Below are positions 6,694-15,362 of a stretch of 34,537 nucleotides of DNA, one piece after another; position 1 is the first letter of the stretch; each line of letters starts with the position of its first letter. The notes under the pieces are model-generated. The model was given only the letters and a program-made list of their open reading frames with translations, was not told where the DNA came from and ran no database searches. Source of the DNA: an uncultured Lachnospiraceae bacterium (GTDB lineage: Bacteria; Bacillota; Clostridia; Lachnospirales; Lachnospiraceae); the NCBI GenBank assembly GCA_944381475.1, contig CALWLH010000005.1:1-34537 (forward strand), given 5' to 3'. Made by a program: the position numbers and the translations under genes.

Positions 6694-8481
6694 ATGGATT
6701 ATATGAGTTTTTCTCTTCCGCAGTTAAAGGAGCTGGCTAAGAGCCTGAAGATTCCCCATTACTCCGGGATGCGCAAGTCCCAGCTGCTGGAAGCGATCCG
6801 GGAGGTGCTGGAACCCAGTGGGGCAGTACAGGGGAAAATGAAGGAGGAAGCGCAGCCAGCAAGGACAGAACAGGATACGGATATATTTTTAAGAAGAGAA
6901 AGGGCGGATAGAGCCTCCGGCGAGCCGGGGCAGGCCGACAGGATGTATAAAACCTCCAGGCAGCCCTCCCCGCGGTTTAACGCATCCAGAACTATTAGAA
7001 AGAGCAGCGTTGGCCCTCAGGACAGGCAGGGACATGTGCAGTCCGGCAGAGCGAACAGGCCAAAGGCGGCAAAGCCAGGAGGTCAGCTGGAGGAACCTTT
7101 GCCCTCTGCATCCTCCCAGGCTGAACCGCGCAGCGGCCATGAGGAAGCAAAACAGGTTTACGGGGAGCCGGTGAGAAAACCAGTCCTTTTGGAGGAACCA
7201 TCTTCGGCAAAGCCAGTAAAAAATGTTTCCGACAAAGTGTTGGAGCTGATCGGCGATCATGCGGAAATTTATGCCCGGGAGGCTTTGGATACAAACGGAA
7301 GAATCGGCATGACGGTGGAGCGTCTGTATGAGCTTGCCAGCGGTGAGACGGCGGACGGGATCCTGGAGGTGATGCCGGAGGGTTACGGTTTTATCCGCTG
7401 CGATAATTTCCTTCCGGGAGAACAGGATGTGTATGTATCCTATCAGCTGATCAAGCGGCTGAACCTGAAAACCGGGGATGTGGTCAGAGGAGGCACCCGG
7501 GTTCGGACTTCCACGGATGATAAGAGCAATAAGTATGCGCCCCTTCTGTTTGTTTCCTCCGTCAACGGGTTTTCCACGGAGGAGACCAGAAGAAGGCCGG
7601 ATTTTGAAAAGCTTACCCCCATCTATCCAAACCAGCGCATATCCCTGACGCCTTCTGGGTGTCCTGTTTCCATGAGGATCATGGATCTTCTAAGCCCCAT
7701 AGGAAAGGGACAAAGAGGGATGATCGTGGCTCCCCCGAAGGCGGGGAAAACCACGCTTTTAAAGCAGATCGCAAAGTCTGTGATGGAAACCAATCCGGAT
7801 ATGACCCTGATCGTTCTCCTGATCGACGAGCGTCCGGAGGAGGTTACAGATATCAAGGAAGCCATAGAGCGTCCGGGCGCCAACGCCCAGGTGATCTACT
7901 CTACATTTGATGAGCTTCCGGAGCATCATAAGCGTGTGGCGGAGATGGTGCTGGGACGTGCGAAAAGACTGGTGGAGCATGGAAAGGACGTGATCATCCT
8001 GCTTGACAGCATCACCAGGCTTGCAAGGGCTTATAACCAGACGGTGACCCCCAGCGGCAGAACGTTGTCCGGCGGACTTGACCCGGCGGCTCTCTATGCC
8101 CCCAAGCGGTTTTTCGGCGCTGCCAGGAACATGCGCCAGGGCGGAAGTCTGACAATCCTTGCAACCGCGCTGGTGGAAACCGGAAGCCGTATGGATGATG
8201 TGGTGTTTGAGGAATTTAAGGGTACCGGCAACATGGAGCTGGTTTTAAACCGAAAGCTTTCCGAAAAGAGGGTTTTCCCCGCCATTGACATTGCAAAATC
8301 CGGTACCAGAAATGAGAATCTGCTGTTGACGCCTCTGGAGCAGGAGGCCATGGACTATATCAGAAAAAATTTGAGCGGTTTGAAGGGGGAGGAGGCCGCC
8401 GAGCATGTGGTGGATCTGTTCGCCCACACAAAGAATAATCAGGAATTTATCAACATTGTGAAGAAAACCAGACTGGTATAA
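6694..8481 (+). CDS. rho: Transcription termination factor Rho
   Basis: Rho is the hexameric RNA-dependent ATPase that ends untranslated transcripts. With ATG 6694 it has 595 residues. Order: Rho N-terminal helical domain ([22 protein letters not shown]), then a long basic/polar, Pro-Ser-Gln-rich insertion (about residues 45-190), the RNA-binding cold-shock-like domain ([37 protein letters not shown]), and the ATPase domain. Walker A is PPKAGKTT (from about residue 347) and Walker B is [10 protein letters not shown], followed by [21 protein letters not shown]. Start choice is uncertain: ATG 6694 has AGGTG 7 bases upstream; TTG 6667 with GAGGG upstream adds nine residues. The insertion is typical of Rho from several Gram-positive and high-GC lineages and may add RNA contacts. 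Confidence 0.95.
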   Translation: MDYMSFSLPQLKELAKSLKIPHYSGMRKSQLLEAIREVLEPSGAVQGKMKEEAQPARTEQDTDIFLRRERADRASGEPGQADRMYKTSRQPSPRFNASRTIRKSSVGPQDRQGHVQSGRANRPKAAKPGGQLEEPLPSASSQAEPRSGHEEAKQVYGEPVRKPVLLEEPSSAKPVKNVSDKVLELIGDHAEIYAREALDTNGRIGMTVERLYELASGETADGILEVMPEGYGFIRCDNFLPGEQDVYVSYQLIKRLNLKTGDVVRGGTRVRTSTDDKSNKYAPLLFVSSVNGFSTEETRRRPDFEKLTPIYPNQRISLTPSGCPVSMRIMDLLSPIGKGQRGMIVAPPKAGKTTLLKQIAKSVMETNPDMTLIVLLIDERPEEVTDIKEAIERPGANAQVIYSTFDELPEHHKRVAEMVLGRAKRLVEHGKDVIILLDSITRLARAYNQTVTPSGRTLSGGLDPAALYAPKRFFGAARNMRQGGSLTILATALVETGSRMDDVVFEEFKGTGNMELVLNRKLSEKRVFPAIDIAKSGTRNENLLLTPLEQEAMDYIRKNLSGLKGEEAAEHVVDLFAHTKNNQEFINIVKKTRLV

Positions 8482-8571
8482 CAAAGAGCTTTGCCCGATG
8501 TCCTGGAACCGCAGGCCTGTGTGTCAAGGGCGTCAATGAAAATAAACGGAGACTTTTGGGGAGGAAGGAGA

Positions 8572-9603
8572 ATGAGATACCCGGAATTTTTGAAGGATGG
8601 CGGAACAATTGGCTTTGTTGCCCCCAGCTTTGGATGCGCCACGGAGCCCTACCGCACAGGCTTTGACCATGCCCTGACGCGTTTTAGAGAGCTGGGGTAT
8701 CATGTTTTGCTGGGTGAAAACTGCTATGCGGCGAAGGGCATCGGCATCAGCAATACGCCCCGGGCCTGCGGCCAGGAGTTGAAGGGGGCCTTTGAGGGGG
8801 AGGCGGATGTACTGATCTCCTGCGGCGGCGGGGAGCTCATGTGCGAGGTGCTGGATTACGTGGATTTTGAGGCCCTGAAAGCAGGCAAACCCAAGTGGTA
8901 TATGGGATATTCGGATAACACAAACCTCACCTTCCTTTTAAATATCATCTGTGACACGGCGGCTATCTACGGCCCCTGCGCCGCAAGCTTCGGCATGGAG
9001 CCCTGGCACTCCTCCATATCAGACGCCCTGGCGGTTCTGAGAGGAGAGAGGCAAACCCTGAAGGGTTATGACCGCTGGGAGAAGGAATCTGGAAAGGATG
9101 AGGAGCATCCCTTAGAGCCCTATTATGTGACGGAGCCCCGGGTCATACGGCTGTACCGGGGCATGGAGCAGGTGAAGGAGCTGGCTGCCTCCGGCAGGAT
9201 GATCGGGGGATGCCTGGATTGTCTGGAAAACCTGGTGGGAACGAAATTTGACCGGGTGAGGGAATTTGCCGGAAGCTATGAAAAGGAGGGAATCCTGTGG
9301 TTCCTGGAATCCTGTGACCTGAATGTGTTTGGCGTCCGCCGGGCCCTGTGGCATATGAGGCAGGCGGGCTGGTTTGAAAATGCCAGGGGCTTTCTGATTG
9401 GAAGGCCTGGATGTATGGGCCAGGAGATGATGGGGCTGGATCAGTACAGCGCTGTCACCGGAGTGCTGGGGGAGCTAGGTGTTCCCATCCTCATGGATCT
9501 TGATATCGGTCATCTTCCGCCCCAGATGCCCCTGATCTCCGGCGCTTTCGGGGAGGTATATGCCGCAAATCAGGATTTGACTTTGAACATGAAGCTGGTG
9601 TGA
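8572..9603 (+). CDS. S66 family LD-carboxypeptidase / MccF-like serine peptidase
   Basis: The S66 family removes terminal D-alanine from murein tetrapeptides (LdcA) or hydrolyses microcin C-like acyl-sulfamoyl adenylates (MccF). The 343-residue protein shows IGFVAPS near the N-terminus, the ISCGGGE oxyanion segment, and the nucleophile S114 in YMGYSDNTNL. The C-terminal catalytic Glu and His lie in FLESCDLN and DLDIGHLPPQMPL. ATG 8572 follows GGAGGAAGGAGA, a very strong ribosome site; the upstream TTG at 8491 is not needed. The internal length and the EPWH segment are more like the MccF branch than E. coli LdcA, but substrate cannot be decided. It lies 90 bases after rho and 8 bases before the next gene. 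Confidence 0.88.
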   Translation: MRYPEFLKDGGTIGFVAPSFGCATEPYRTGFDHALTRFRELGYHVLLGENCYAAKGIGISNTPRACGQELKGAFEGEADVLISCGGGELMCEVLDYVDFEALKAGKPKWYMGYSDNTNLTFLLNIICDTAAIYGPCAASFGMEPWHSSISDALAVLRGERQTLKGYDRWEKESGKDEEHPLEPYYVTEPRVIRLYRGMEQVKELAASGRMIGGCLDCLENLVGTKFDRVREFAGSYEKEGILWFLESCDLNVFGVRRALWHMRQAGWFENARGFLIGRPGCMGQEMMGLDQYSAVTGVLGELGVPILMDLDIGHLPPQMPLISGAFGEVYAANQDLTLNMKLV

Positions 9604-9611
9604 GGTGAAAG

Positions 9612-9908
9612 ATGATAACCCGTAAGGATGTGATGCCTACTAATTATTATAAGAAGGAAGCCTTTACCGGAAGCTATGGGGGTATGCGGTATATGCTCCG
9701 AAAGAAGGAGGAGAATGCGCAGACCCTGCTGGAGGCTATAATCTGGCTCCAGCCCTTCTGCTTTGAAAGGACTCCTGAGGAACAGAAGACATCGGCGGTG
9801 TTTTCCTTTGACGAGGAGGGCATCGCAGGAGCCATCCGGTGGCTGAACAGCACCTACGATGAAAGAAAGGAAGAATTTTTGGAAGCGCAGCAGCGAAGCG
9901 GAATATAG
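9612..9908 (+). CDS. Conserved hypothetical protein, 98 residues
   Basis: I do not recognise a named family. The product is a soluble, charged 98-residue protein without a signal peptide or membrane segment. It starts MITRKDVMPTNYYKKEAFTG, has a central LEAIIWLQPFCFERTP and ends with a charged helix (STYDERKEEFLEAQQRSG). The gene is tightly packed: 8 bases after the S66 peptidase and 24 bases before the alarmone synthetase, all on one strand, so translation is very likely. Codon use matches its neighbours. Context suggests co-expression with the synthetase, but no function can be inferred. Confidence 0.7.
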   Translation: MITRKDVMPTNYYKKEAFTGSYGGMRYMLRKKEENAQTLLEAIIWLQPFCFERTPEEQKTSAVFSFDEEGIAGAIRWLNSTYDERKEEFLEAQQRSGI

Positions 9909-9932
9909 GCTGCGCGGACGGGAGGTTTACCA

Positions 9933-10613
9933 TTGGCACAGACACAGACATACAGCCAGATGGATGAATGGAATGCTGTGATGTTTTTATATAATTCTGC
10001 CCTGAAGCAGGTCAGCACAAAAATTGATATTTTAAGCGAGGAGTTTGTCCATGTGCTGAATTATAACCCCATTGAGCATGTGAAAACCCGGATCAAATCC
10101 CCCAAGAGCATTGTGAATAAGCTGAAAAAACAGGGACATGAGGTTACTATTGAAAACATGCTCCGCTATATCCATGACATTGCGGGGGTGCGCATCATCT
10201 GCTCCTTTGAAAAGGATATTTACAAGATTGCAGATATGATCAGCAACCAGGATGATGTGAAGGTGCTGATTATCAAAAACTACATTGCAAACCCTAAGCC
10301 CAATGGCTATAAGAGCTACCATCTGGTGGTTTCAGTGCCCATTTATCTCTCCGACGGCCCGGTGGAGACCAAGGTGGAGATTCAGGTGCGGACCATCGCC
10401 ATGGATTTTTGGGCAAGCCTGGAGCACAAGATCAAATATAAATTTGAGGGCAATGCGCCGGATCATATCCAGGAGGAGCTGCGGGAATGCGCAGACATCG
10501 TGGATATGCTGGATAAGAAGATGTTCTCCCTGAATGAGGAGATAAGGGCCATTGGCCAGGAGCAGAACCAGGAGGAGCAGTCCGGCTGGAACATCCGGGG
10601 GGCGGGCTTTTAG
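9933..10613 (+). CDS. relQ: Small alarmone synthetase, RelQ/SasB-like (GTP pyrophosphokinase)
   Basis: This makes (p)ppGpp from ATP and GDP/GTP in the stringent response. The 226-residue protein has only the RelA_SpoT synthetase domain, no hydrolase and no TGS/ACT regions. Motifs are TRIKSPKSIVNKL, DIAGVRIICSF, the G-loop-like PKPNGYKSYHLVV and EIQVRTIAMDFWASLEHK. A start at TTG 9933 is supported by GGAGGT at 9921-9926 with 6-base spacing; an ATG at 9960 has no good site and would cut family sequence. The gene overlaps the 3' end of pdxR on the other strand by four bases. RelQ rather than RelP is suggested by the YNSALKQVSTKIDIL N-terminus and C-terminal helices. Confidence 0.88.
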   Translation: MAQTQTYSQMDEWNAVMFLYNSALKQVSTKIDILSEEFVHVLNYNPIEHVKTRIKSPKSIVNKLKKQGHEVTIENMLRYIHDIAGVRIICSFEKDIYKIADMISNQDDVKVLIIKNYIANPKPNGYKSYHLVVSVPIYLSDGPVETKVEIQVRTIAMDFWASLEHKIKYKFEGNAPDHIQEELRECADIVDMLDKKMFSLNEEIRAIGQEQNQEEQSGWNIRGAGF

Positions 10614-12016
10614 CGCTGGCTGCGCCATGCCTCGTAAAGTCCCCTTACGATGCTGGGAATATCCTCCTGATGAAGGCCCGAATAGCTCAGGACGGCCGTG
10701 TGAGTGGAAAAATCCGCCTCCTGGGAGCCGTCCTGGTAGTCGGAAAGGAAGGAGATGCGGATACCCCGGGCACCGGCCTTCTGCTTTAAGGCCTCATCGG
10801 AAAGCGTTGTATTAAGATCCAGGAGGAAGTGGAGACCCGCTTCCTCCTCTTTGATTCTGATGCTGCCCGGGGGAAAGGTCTGGGACAGGGCTTCAAGGAG
10901 CTGATCCCGCAGGGAGCGGTAATGCTTTCGCATCCTGCCGATGTGCTTTTCAAAGAAGCCTTCGCTGATAAAATGAGCCAGGGTATACTGCTCAAAATTG
11001 GATACGGTGCAGGCGTAAAAACCTAGCTCCTCATAAAAGCGCTTCGCCAGCGGCGGGGGCAGAACCATGTAGCTGATGCGGACGGTGGGAGAGAGGGTTT
11101 TGGTAAAGGTATTCAGGTAGATGACCTTGTCGGAAACATCAATGGAGAAAAGCGCCGGTATGGGGCTTCCGGAAAGGCGCAGCTCGCTGTCAAAGTCATC
11201 CTCCAGAATAAAACGGTTATTGTTTTCATTTGCCCAGGCCAGAAGCTCGTAGCGCCTGCTGACAGGGGTGACGATTCCTGTGGGAAAATGGTGGGAGGGT
11301 GAAATCTGAAGCACATCCCCATGACTGTCCCTTAAGCAGTCGGGACGAATTCCTTTTTCGTCCATGGGAATGGAAACCACCTCCACATCCTGGGCAGCAT
11401 AAACCTGGCGGACCTTCTGATAGCCGGGCGTTTCAAGGGCATAGAGCTTGTCCCTCCCAAGAAGCTGCACCAGCAGGCCGTACAGGTATTCGGAGCCGGC
11501 TCCGATGATGATCTGGGAGGGCTCTGCTGTAATCTGCCTGAAATCCCGCAGATGCTTTGCGATGGCCTCCCGCAGCTTGATGACTCCTCCGGCAGGGGGA
11601 ATTTGCAGCAGGGCGGGAGCTTCCTCGTGAATCAGTCTGCGCATCAGTCTGGTCCAGGTGGCGAAGGGGAAATTGTCCGTCAGGGTTCTGTTGGAAACCA
11701 GGTCATAGAGGACAGCGGTCTGCGTATCCTCCTTGACAAGGTCAGTTTTATCGGAAACAGGAAGAAACTGACCATGGATATCCGCCACAAAAAAACCCCG
11801 TCTGGCCTCAGAAACGATGTAGCCCTCCGCCATCAGCTGGGCGTAGGTACTCTCGATGGTGATGACGCTGACTCCCAGATTTTTGGCAAAGGCCCGCTTG
11901 GAGGGGAGCTTTTCACCGGGAGAAAGCACGCCGTTTTGGATGTCCGAGCGGATACAGTCATATAAATACTGATACAGACTTTTTCCATGAAGATCAACGA
12001 GAGAATAGGTTAGCAT
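10610..12016 (-). CDS. pdxR: MocR/GntR-family transcriptional regulator, PdxR-like
   Basis: MocR proteins fuse a GntR winged helix to a fold-type I aminotransferase domain that senses PLP. The 468-residue protein shows the DNA-binding domain at about residues 12-78 (LYDCIRSDIQNGVLSPGEKL, then ITIESTYAQLMAEGYI) and the aminotransferase-like domain from about 105 to the end. The PLP-lysine is in TFTKTLSPTVRISYMVLP. Upstream, LEDDFDSELR carries the cofactor-contacting Asp. Divergence from pdxST makes it the likely regulator of PLP synthesis. ATG 12016 matches the family N-terminus; an AAAGGAG site lies rather far upstream, so initiation may be weak. The pdxR 3' end overlaps the relQ 3' end. Confidence 0.9.
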   Translation of the reverse strand: MLTYSLVDLHGKSLYQYLYDCIRSDIQNGVLSPGEKLPSKRAFAKNLGVSVITIESTYAQLMAEGYIVSEARRGFFVADIHGQFLPVSDKTDLVKEDTQTAVLYDLVSNRTLTDNFPFATWTRLMRRLIHEEAPALLQIPPAGGVIKLREAIAKHLRDFRQITAEPSQIIIGAGSEYLYGLLVQLLGRDKLYALETPGYQKVRQVYAAQDVEVVSIPMDEKGIRPDCLRDSHGDVLQISPSHHFPTGIVTPVSRRYELLAWANENNNRFILEDDFDSELRLSGSPIPALFSIDVSDKVIYLNTFTKTLSPTVRISYMVLPPPLAKRFYEELGFYACTVSNFEQYTLAHFISEGFFEKHIGRMRKHYRSLRDQLLEALSQTFPPGSIRIKEEEAGLHFLLDLNTTLSDEALKQKAGARGIRISFLSDYQDGSQEADFSTHTAVLSYSGLHQEDIPSIVRGLYEAWRSQR

Positions 12017-12056
12017 TTTTTACCCGAGAGGCTCCTTTTTGTAATTTTTATGAGAT

Positions 12057-12141
12057 AGGTCAGCCTGGAACAGGCGGCTGATAAGGAACTGCAATCTGAC
12101 CTTGTTTGAAAAACACAAATTGAATATTTACACATGGTCAG
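12057..12141. promoter_or_regulatory. Three GGTCAG boxes in the pdxR-pdxS divergent region
   Basis: AGGTCAG at 12057-12063, its reverse complement CTGACCT at 12096-12102, and GGTCAG at 12136-12141. The third lies between the -35 and -10 elements of the pdxS promoter, where a bound protein could block or activate polymerase. PdxR-type regulators bind short repeats in such gaps; binding here is inferred. Confidence 0.45.
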
Positions 12142-12154
12142 AAAGCAGTATAAT
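12127..12154 (+). promoter_or_regulatory. pdxST promoter
   Basis: TTTACA (12127-12132) and TATAAT (12149-12154) are 16 bases apart, with the pdxS ATG about 40 bases downstream of the -10. Confidence 0.75.
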
Positions 12155-12194
12155 CCTTCCCATAACAAATTTCAAGCAGAAAAGGAGAAATACT

Positions 12195-13067
12195 ATGGGA
12201 AATCGTTATGAGCTGAACAAGGAGCTGGCACAGATGCTAAAGGGAGGTGTGATCATGGATGTGACCACGCCGGAGCAGGCAAGAATCGCGGAGGAGGCCG
12301 GGGCCTGTGCAGTCATGGCCCTGGAGCGGATACCGGCGGATATACGGGCTGTAGGCGGTGTTTCCCGCATGAGCGACCCGAAGATGATCAGGGGCATCCA
12401 GGAGGCAGTCTCCATCCCGGTGATGGCCAAGTGCCGCATCGGTCATTTTGCGGAGGCCCAGATCCTCCAGGCCATCGGCATCGACTACATTGATGAGAGC
12501 GAGGTGCTGTCCCCTGCGGATGATGTGTATCACATCAACAAGAAAGCCTTTGAGGTGCCCTTTGTGTGCGGCGCCAGGGATTTGGGGGAGGCCCTTCGCC
12601 GCATCAGCGAGGGCGCTTCCATGATCAGAACCAAGGGGGAGCCCGGCACCGGGGATATCGTCCAGGCTGTGCGCCATATGAGAAAGATGAACCGGGAGAT
12701 CGGCCAGGTGTCGGCCTTGAAGAAGGATGAGCTCTATGAGGAGGCAAAGCGGCTCCAGGCGCCCTATGAGCTGGTTGTCTACGTCCATGAGCATCACAGG
12801 CTTCCTGTGGTGAATTTTGCCGCCGGGGGTGTGGCTACCCCGGCGGATGCGGCCCTGATGATGCAGCTGGGAGCCGAGGGCGTGTTTGTGGGCTCCGGCA
12901 TTTTTAAGTCGGGAAATCCTGCAAAGCGTGCCCAGGCCATTGTGAAGGCTGTCGCGAACTTTAACGATCCGGAGCTTTTGGCCGCTCTTTCCGAGGATCT
13001 TGGGGAGGCCATGGTGGGTATCAATGAGCAGGAGATCCAGCTGATTATGGAGGAAAGGGGACGCTGA
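12195..13067 (+). CDS. pdxS: Pyridoxal 5'-phosphate synthase subunit PdxS
   Basis: PdxS builds PLP from ribose-5-phosphate, glyceraldehyde-3-phosphate and ammonia supplied by PdxT, as a dodecamer. The 290-residue length is standard. The catalytic residues are visible: D22 in [13 protein letters not shown] and K79 in [11 protein letters not shown]. Other signatures are [14 protein letters not shown], the phosphate-binding [21 protein letters not shown] and [14 protein letters not shown] 12195 follows AAAGGAGAAATACT and matches the family N-terminus; earlier in-frame TTG codons overlap the promoter. The TGA of pdxS shares its A with the ATG of pdxT, ensuring coupled expression of the two subunits. 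Confidence 0.98.
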   Translation: MGNRYELNKELAQMLKGGVIMDVTTPEQARIAEEAGACAVMALERIPADIRAVGGVSRMSDPKMIRGIQEAVSIPVMAKCRIGHFAEAQILQAIGIDYIDESEVLSPADDVYHINKKAFEVPFVCGARDLGEALRRISEGASMIRTKGEPGTGDIVQAVRHMRKMNREIGQVSALKKDELYEEAKRLQAPYELVVYVHEHHRLPVVNFAAGGVATPADAALMMQLGAEGVFVGSGIFKSGNPAKRAQAIVKAVANFNDPELLAALSEDLGEAMVGINEQEIQLIMEERGR

Positions 13068-13630
13068 TGGGCAGACGGATAGGAGTGCTGAGTGTGCAGG
13101 GGGCCTTTATCGAGCATGAGAAAAGGCTTCAGAGGCTGGGGGCGGAGTGCGTGGAGCTGCGGAAGCATGAGGATGCGATGAAGAGCTTTGACGGACTGGT
13201 GCTTCCCGGGGGAGAGAGCTCCGTACAGGGAAAGCTTTTGCGGGAGCTTGAGATGTTTGAACCCTTAAAGAGGCAGATTGAGGAGGGAATGCCTGTGATG
13301 GGCACCTGTGCGGGGCTGATTTTGCTGGCTGCAGAAATCAACAACGATACCCGCCGCCACTTCCAGACCCTCCCTAGGACAGTTCGCAGAAACGCTTACG
13401 GAAGACAGCGGGAGAGCTTTTGTGCAACGGGAAGCTTCGGGGACTTTACGGATATCCCCATGAAGTTTATCCGTGCGCCCTACATTGAAGAGGTGGGGGA
13501 GGGGACGGAGATTTTGTCCGTGGTGAGGGGCAATATTGTGGCGGTGCGGTATAAAAAGCAGCTTGCCATGAGCTTTCACCCGGAGCTTTGTCCCGATGAC
13601 CGGATTCACGAATACTTTCTAAAAATGTAA
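13067..13630 (+). CDS. pdxT: Pyridoxal 5'-phosphate synthase glutaminase subunit PdxT
   Basis: PdxT hydrolyses glutamine and channels ammonia to PdxS. The 187-residue protein has the class I glutaminase motifs: IGVLSVQGAFIEHE at the N-terminus, LVLPGGESSVQGKL (oxyanion region), the nucleophile C81 in MGTCAGLILLA, the TVRRNAYGRQRESF segment characteristic of PdxT, and the His-Glu pair in SFHPEL. The segment before TVRRNAYG (QTLPR) differs from the usual LD(V/I) sequence but is in a loop. Start is one base inside the pdxS stop. A perfect 14-bp hairpin follows the stop, ending the operon. Confidence 0.96.
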   Translation: MGRRIGVLSVQGAFIEHEKRLQRLGAECVELRKHEDAMKSFDGLVLPGGESSVQGKLLRELEMFEPLKRQIEEGMPVMGTCAGLILLAAEINNDTRRHFQTLPRTVRRNAYGRQRESFCATGSFGDFTDIPMKFIRAPYIEEVGEGTEILSVVRGNIVAVRYKKQLAMSFHPELCPDDRIHEYFLKM

Positions 13631-13638
13631 ATCAGGTT

Positions 13639-13670
13639 CAGAAACAGCGGGCTGACGCCCGCTGTTTCTG
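13639..13670 (+). terminator. Terminator hairpin after pdxST
   Basis: A perfect 14-bp stem (CAGAAACAGCGGGC with its complement) around a TGAC loop begins 9 bases after the pdxT stop. There is no long T run after it. Confidence 0.75.
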
Positions 13671-13779
13671 CGCTATATCCCGGAAATCCAGCAGGCTGTG
13701 CGGATGCGCAAGGAGGACGGGGGAATAAGGGCGGATGTATCGATACAAAATCATTATGGAAAAAGATAAAATAAAAGTA

Positions 13780-13809
13780 TTAGACCTAGAAATGGCGCTG
13801 CTTTATAAT
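13780..13809 (+). promoter_or_regulatory. Promoter for the aldo/keto reductase gene
   Basis: TTAGAC (13780-13785) and TATAAT (13804-13809) are 18 bases apart. Confidence 0.55.
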
Positions 13810-13834
13810 GAAAAAAATATTTCCATTTAATAAT

Positions 13835-13872
13835 CCATACCGCACAATCATAAGGAATAGGCTGCGGTATGG
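13835..13872. promoter_or_regulatory. 10-bp inverted repeat in the reductase leader
   Basis: CCATACCGCA (13835-13844) and TGCGGTATGG (13863-13872) are perfect complements with 18 bases between. Being about 25 bases after the -10, it could be an operator or an mRNA hairpin ahead of the ribosome site. Confidence 0.5.
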
Positions 13873-13940
13873 ACAGGAGGCAGATCTGCCCTAATCGAAG
13901 CTGGGAAAATTTCAGTTTAAGGTTAAAGGAGGATTATCAG

Positions 13941-15005
13941 ATGCAGTACACAAGGTTAGGAAATTCAGAGCTCCATGTTTCCCGTATCTGTATGGGATGC
14001 ATGGGCTTTGGCGATGCAAAAAATGGCCAGCATAGCTGGACGCTGGACGAGGAGCACTCCCGGGAGATTATCAGACAGGGGCTGGAGCTTGGCGTTAACT
14101 TTTTCGATACCGCCATCGGCTACCAGAGCGGCACCAGCGAGCAGTACCTGGGCCGGGCACTGAAGGATTTTGCAAAGCGGGAGAATGTGGTGGTGGCCAC
14201 CAAATTTCTTCCGCGCACCCAGGAGGAGATTGCTGCCGGTGTCACGGGACAGCAGCACATTGAGCGGATGCTCAACACCAGCCTGAAGAACCTGGGCATG
14301 GACTATGTGGATTTGTATATTTACCACATGTGGGACTACGAGACGCCCCTTTATGACATCATGGATGGACTCAACCGGGTGGTACAGGCAGGGAAAGCGC
14401 GCTATATCGGCATATCCAACTGCTTTGCCTATCAGCTGGCAAAGGCCAATGCCCTGGCGGAGCGGGAGGGCTTTGCAAAATTTGTCTCCATTCAGGGACA
14501 CTACAACCTGATCTTCCGGGAGGAGGAGCGGGAGATGGCGAAGCTCTGTGCAGAGGATCAGATTGCCATGACGCCCTACAGTGCCCTGGCGGGAGGAAGG
14601 CTTTCCAAACGCCCGGGGGAGACTTCCAAGCGTCTGGAGGAGGACAGCTATGCCCGGTTTAAGTATGATGCCACCGCAGGGCAGGATGAGGTGATCATCC
14701 GCCGGGTGGAAGAGCTGGCGGACAGGAGGGGTGTTTCCATGACGGAAATTTCCCTGGCCTGGCTTTTGACAAAGGTGACGGCTCCGGTGGTGGGGGCTAC
14801 CAAGCTGCATCACATCCAGGGGGCGGCAAAGGCGGTGGAACTGACCTTGGCTCCTGAGGAGCTTCTTTACCTGGAGGAGCCCTACGTTCCCCACAGGCTG
14901 GTGGGGGTCATGGCTCAGAATACACCGGCGGCTTCTAAGGACAATCATGTTTGGTCCACAGGCGGCCAGGAGATTCTGGCAGACAGTGCCCGGGAAAAGC
15001 GTTAG
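13941..15005 (+). CDS. Aldo/keto reductase
   Basis: This is a NAD(P)H-dependent oxidoreductase of the aldo/keto reductase superfamily, of unknown carbonyl substrate. The 354-residue protein shows all four catalytic residues: D56 and Y61 in FFDTAIGYQSG, K88 in VVVATKF and H129 in LYIYHMWD. The cofactor-binding parts include YIGISNCFAYQL and, near the C-terminus, VVGATKLHHIQGA. ATG 13941 follows AAAGGAGGATTATCAG and matches the family start MQYTRLGNSELHVSRICMG; the in-frame ATG at 13869 has no such site and adds 24 poor residues. It is a single-gene transcript between two hairpins. Its subfamily resembles YakC/Tas-type (AKR11-13) members. Confidence 0.93.
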   Translation: MQYTRLGNSELHVSRICMGCMGFGDAKNGQHSWTLDEEHSREIIRQGLELGVNFFDTAIGYQSGTSEQYLGRALKDFAKRENVVVATKFLPRTQEEIAAGVTGQQHIERMLNTSLKNLGMDYVDLYIYHMWDYETPLYDIMDGLNRVVQAGKARYIGISNCFAYQLAKANALAEREGFAKFVSIQGHYNLIFREEEREMAKLCAEDQIAMTPYSALAGGRLSKRPGETSKRLEEDSYARFKYDATAGQDEVIIRRVEELADRRGVSMTEISLAWLLTKVTAPVVGATKLHHIQGAAKAVELTLAPEELLYLEEPYVPHRLVGVMAQNTPAASKDNHVWSTGGQEILADSAREKR

Positions 15006-15022
15006 GGAAAAGTGAAGAAAAC

Positions 15023-15059
15023 CTGAAAGGGGCTGTTCAGAATGAACAGCCCCTTTCAG
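15023..15059. terminator. Strong hairpin terminator after the aldo/keto reductase
   Basis: A perfect 16-bp stem (15023-15038 with 15044-15059) encloses a 5-base loop, 17 bases after the reductase stop. The A-rich stretch before it would act as a T-tract for the minus-strand gene, so it may serve both directions. Confidence 0.85.
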
Positions 15060-15105
15060 GTGGAAATGAAAAGATACCGGGATTAAAAGGCGTCCCGGCT
15101 TACCC

Positions 15106-15342
15106 CTATTTTAAGATGTTGAAATACAGCAGTGCAGCTAATATGATTCCCACAACCAGGTAAACTGTCGCCAGCCAGCCGACGATTCCAAATATAAAGC
15201 CGATCAGCGGTATTCTGCTTAAAAGTGAGAAGAACAGCCGGCAGATCACGATCGCCACCACATAGATGATGATGTTTCGGATAAAGCTTTCATTGTCAAC
15301 ACAGGATGTGCTTAAGGGAAAAAATTTTTTTACCGTTTCCAT
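15106..15342 (-). CDS. Small conserved membrane protein, 78 residues
   Basis: I recognise no named family. After a short polar N-terminus with one Cys, two hydrophobic segments follow (about residues 22-41 and 45-74), separated by SRIPLIG; the protein ends FNILK. It is a probable two-helix inner-membrane protein. Translation is well supported: the ribosome site AGGAGG lies at 15349-15354 (minus strand) and a near-perfect promoter with TTGACA and TAGAAT stands upstream. A leader with repeated ACCAAT/ATTGGT sequence lies between promoter and ribosome site. It points away from the deacetylase-like gene, sharing a 410-base control region with it. Confidence 0.75.
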   Translation of the reverse strand: METVKKFFPLSTSCVDNESFIRNIIIYVVAIVICRLFFSLLSRIPLIGFIFGIVGWLATVYLVVGIILAALLYFNILK

Positions 15343-15362
15343 AACAGGCCTCCTATACTTAA

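Larger units (their letters stand above)
13671..13940 (+). other. Intergenic region before the aldo/keto reductase
   Basis: The first 100 bases include a short open frame (13656-13769) that ends IPEIQQAVRMRKEDGG...HYGKR and has no start or ribosome site; it may be a leftover 3' end of a lost gene. AT-rich sequence with a promoter (13780-13809) follows, then a 10-bp inverted repeat (13835-13872) and the strong ribosome site AAAGGAGG before 13941. Confidence 0.5.

Noticed and set aside
13656-13769. Short open frame ending IPEIQQAVRMRKEDGG...HYGKR after pdxT
   Set aside because: It looks faintly like the tail of a lost gene, but it has no start or ribosome site, overlaps the pdxT terminator and is too short to assign; it is mentioned only in the intergenic note.
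13965-14948. 327-residue minus-strand open frame opposite the aldo/keto reductase
   Set aside because: It lies inside a clear coding gene with all four catalytic residues; the antisense frame is rich in His and Leu, typical of shadow translation.
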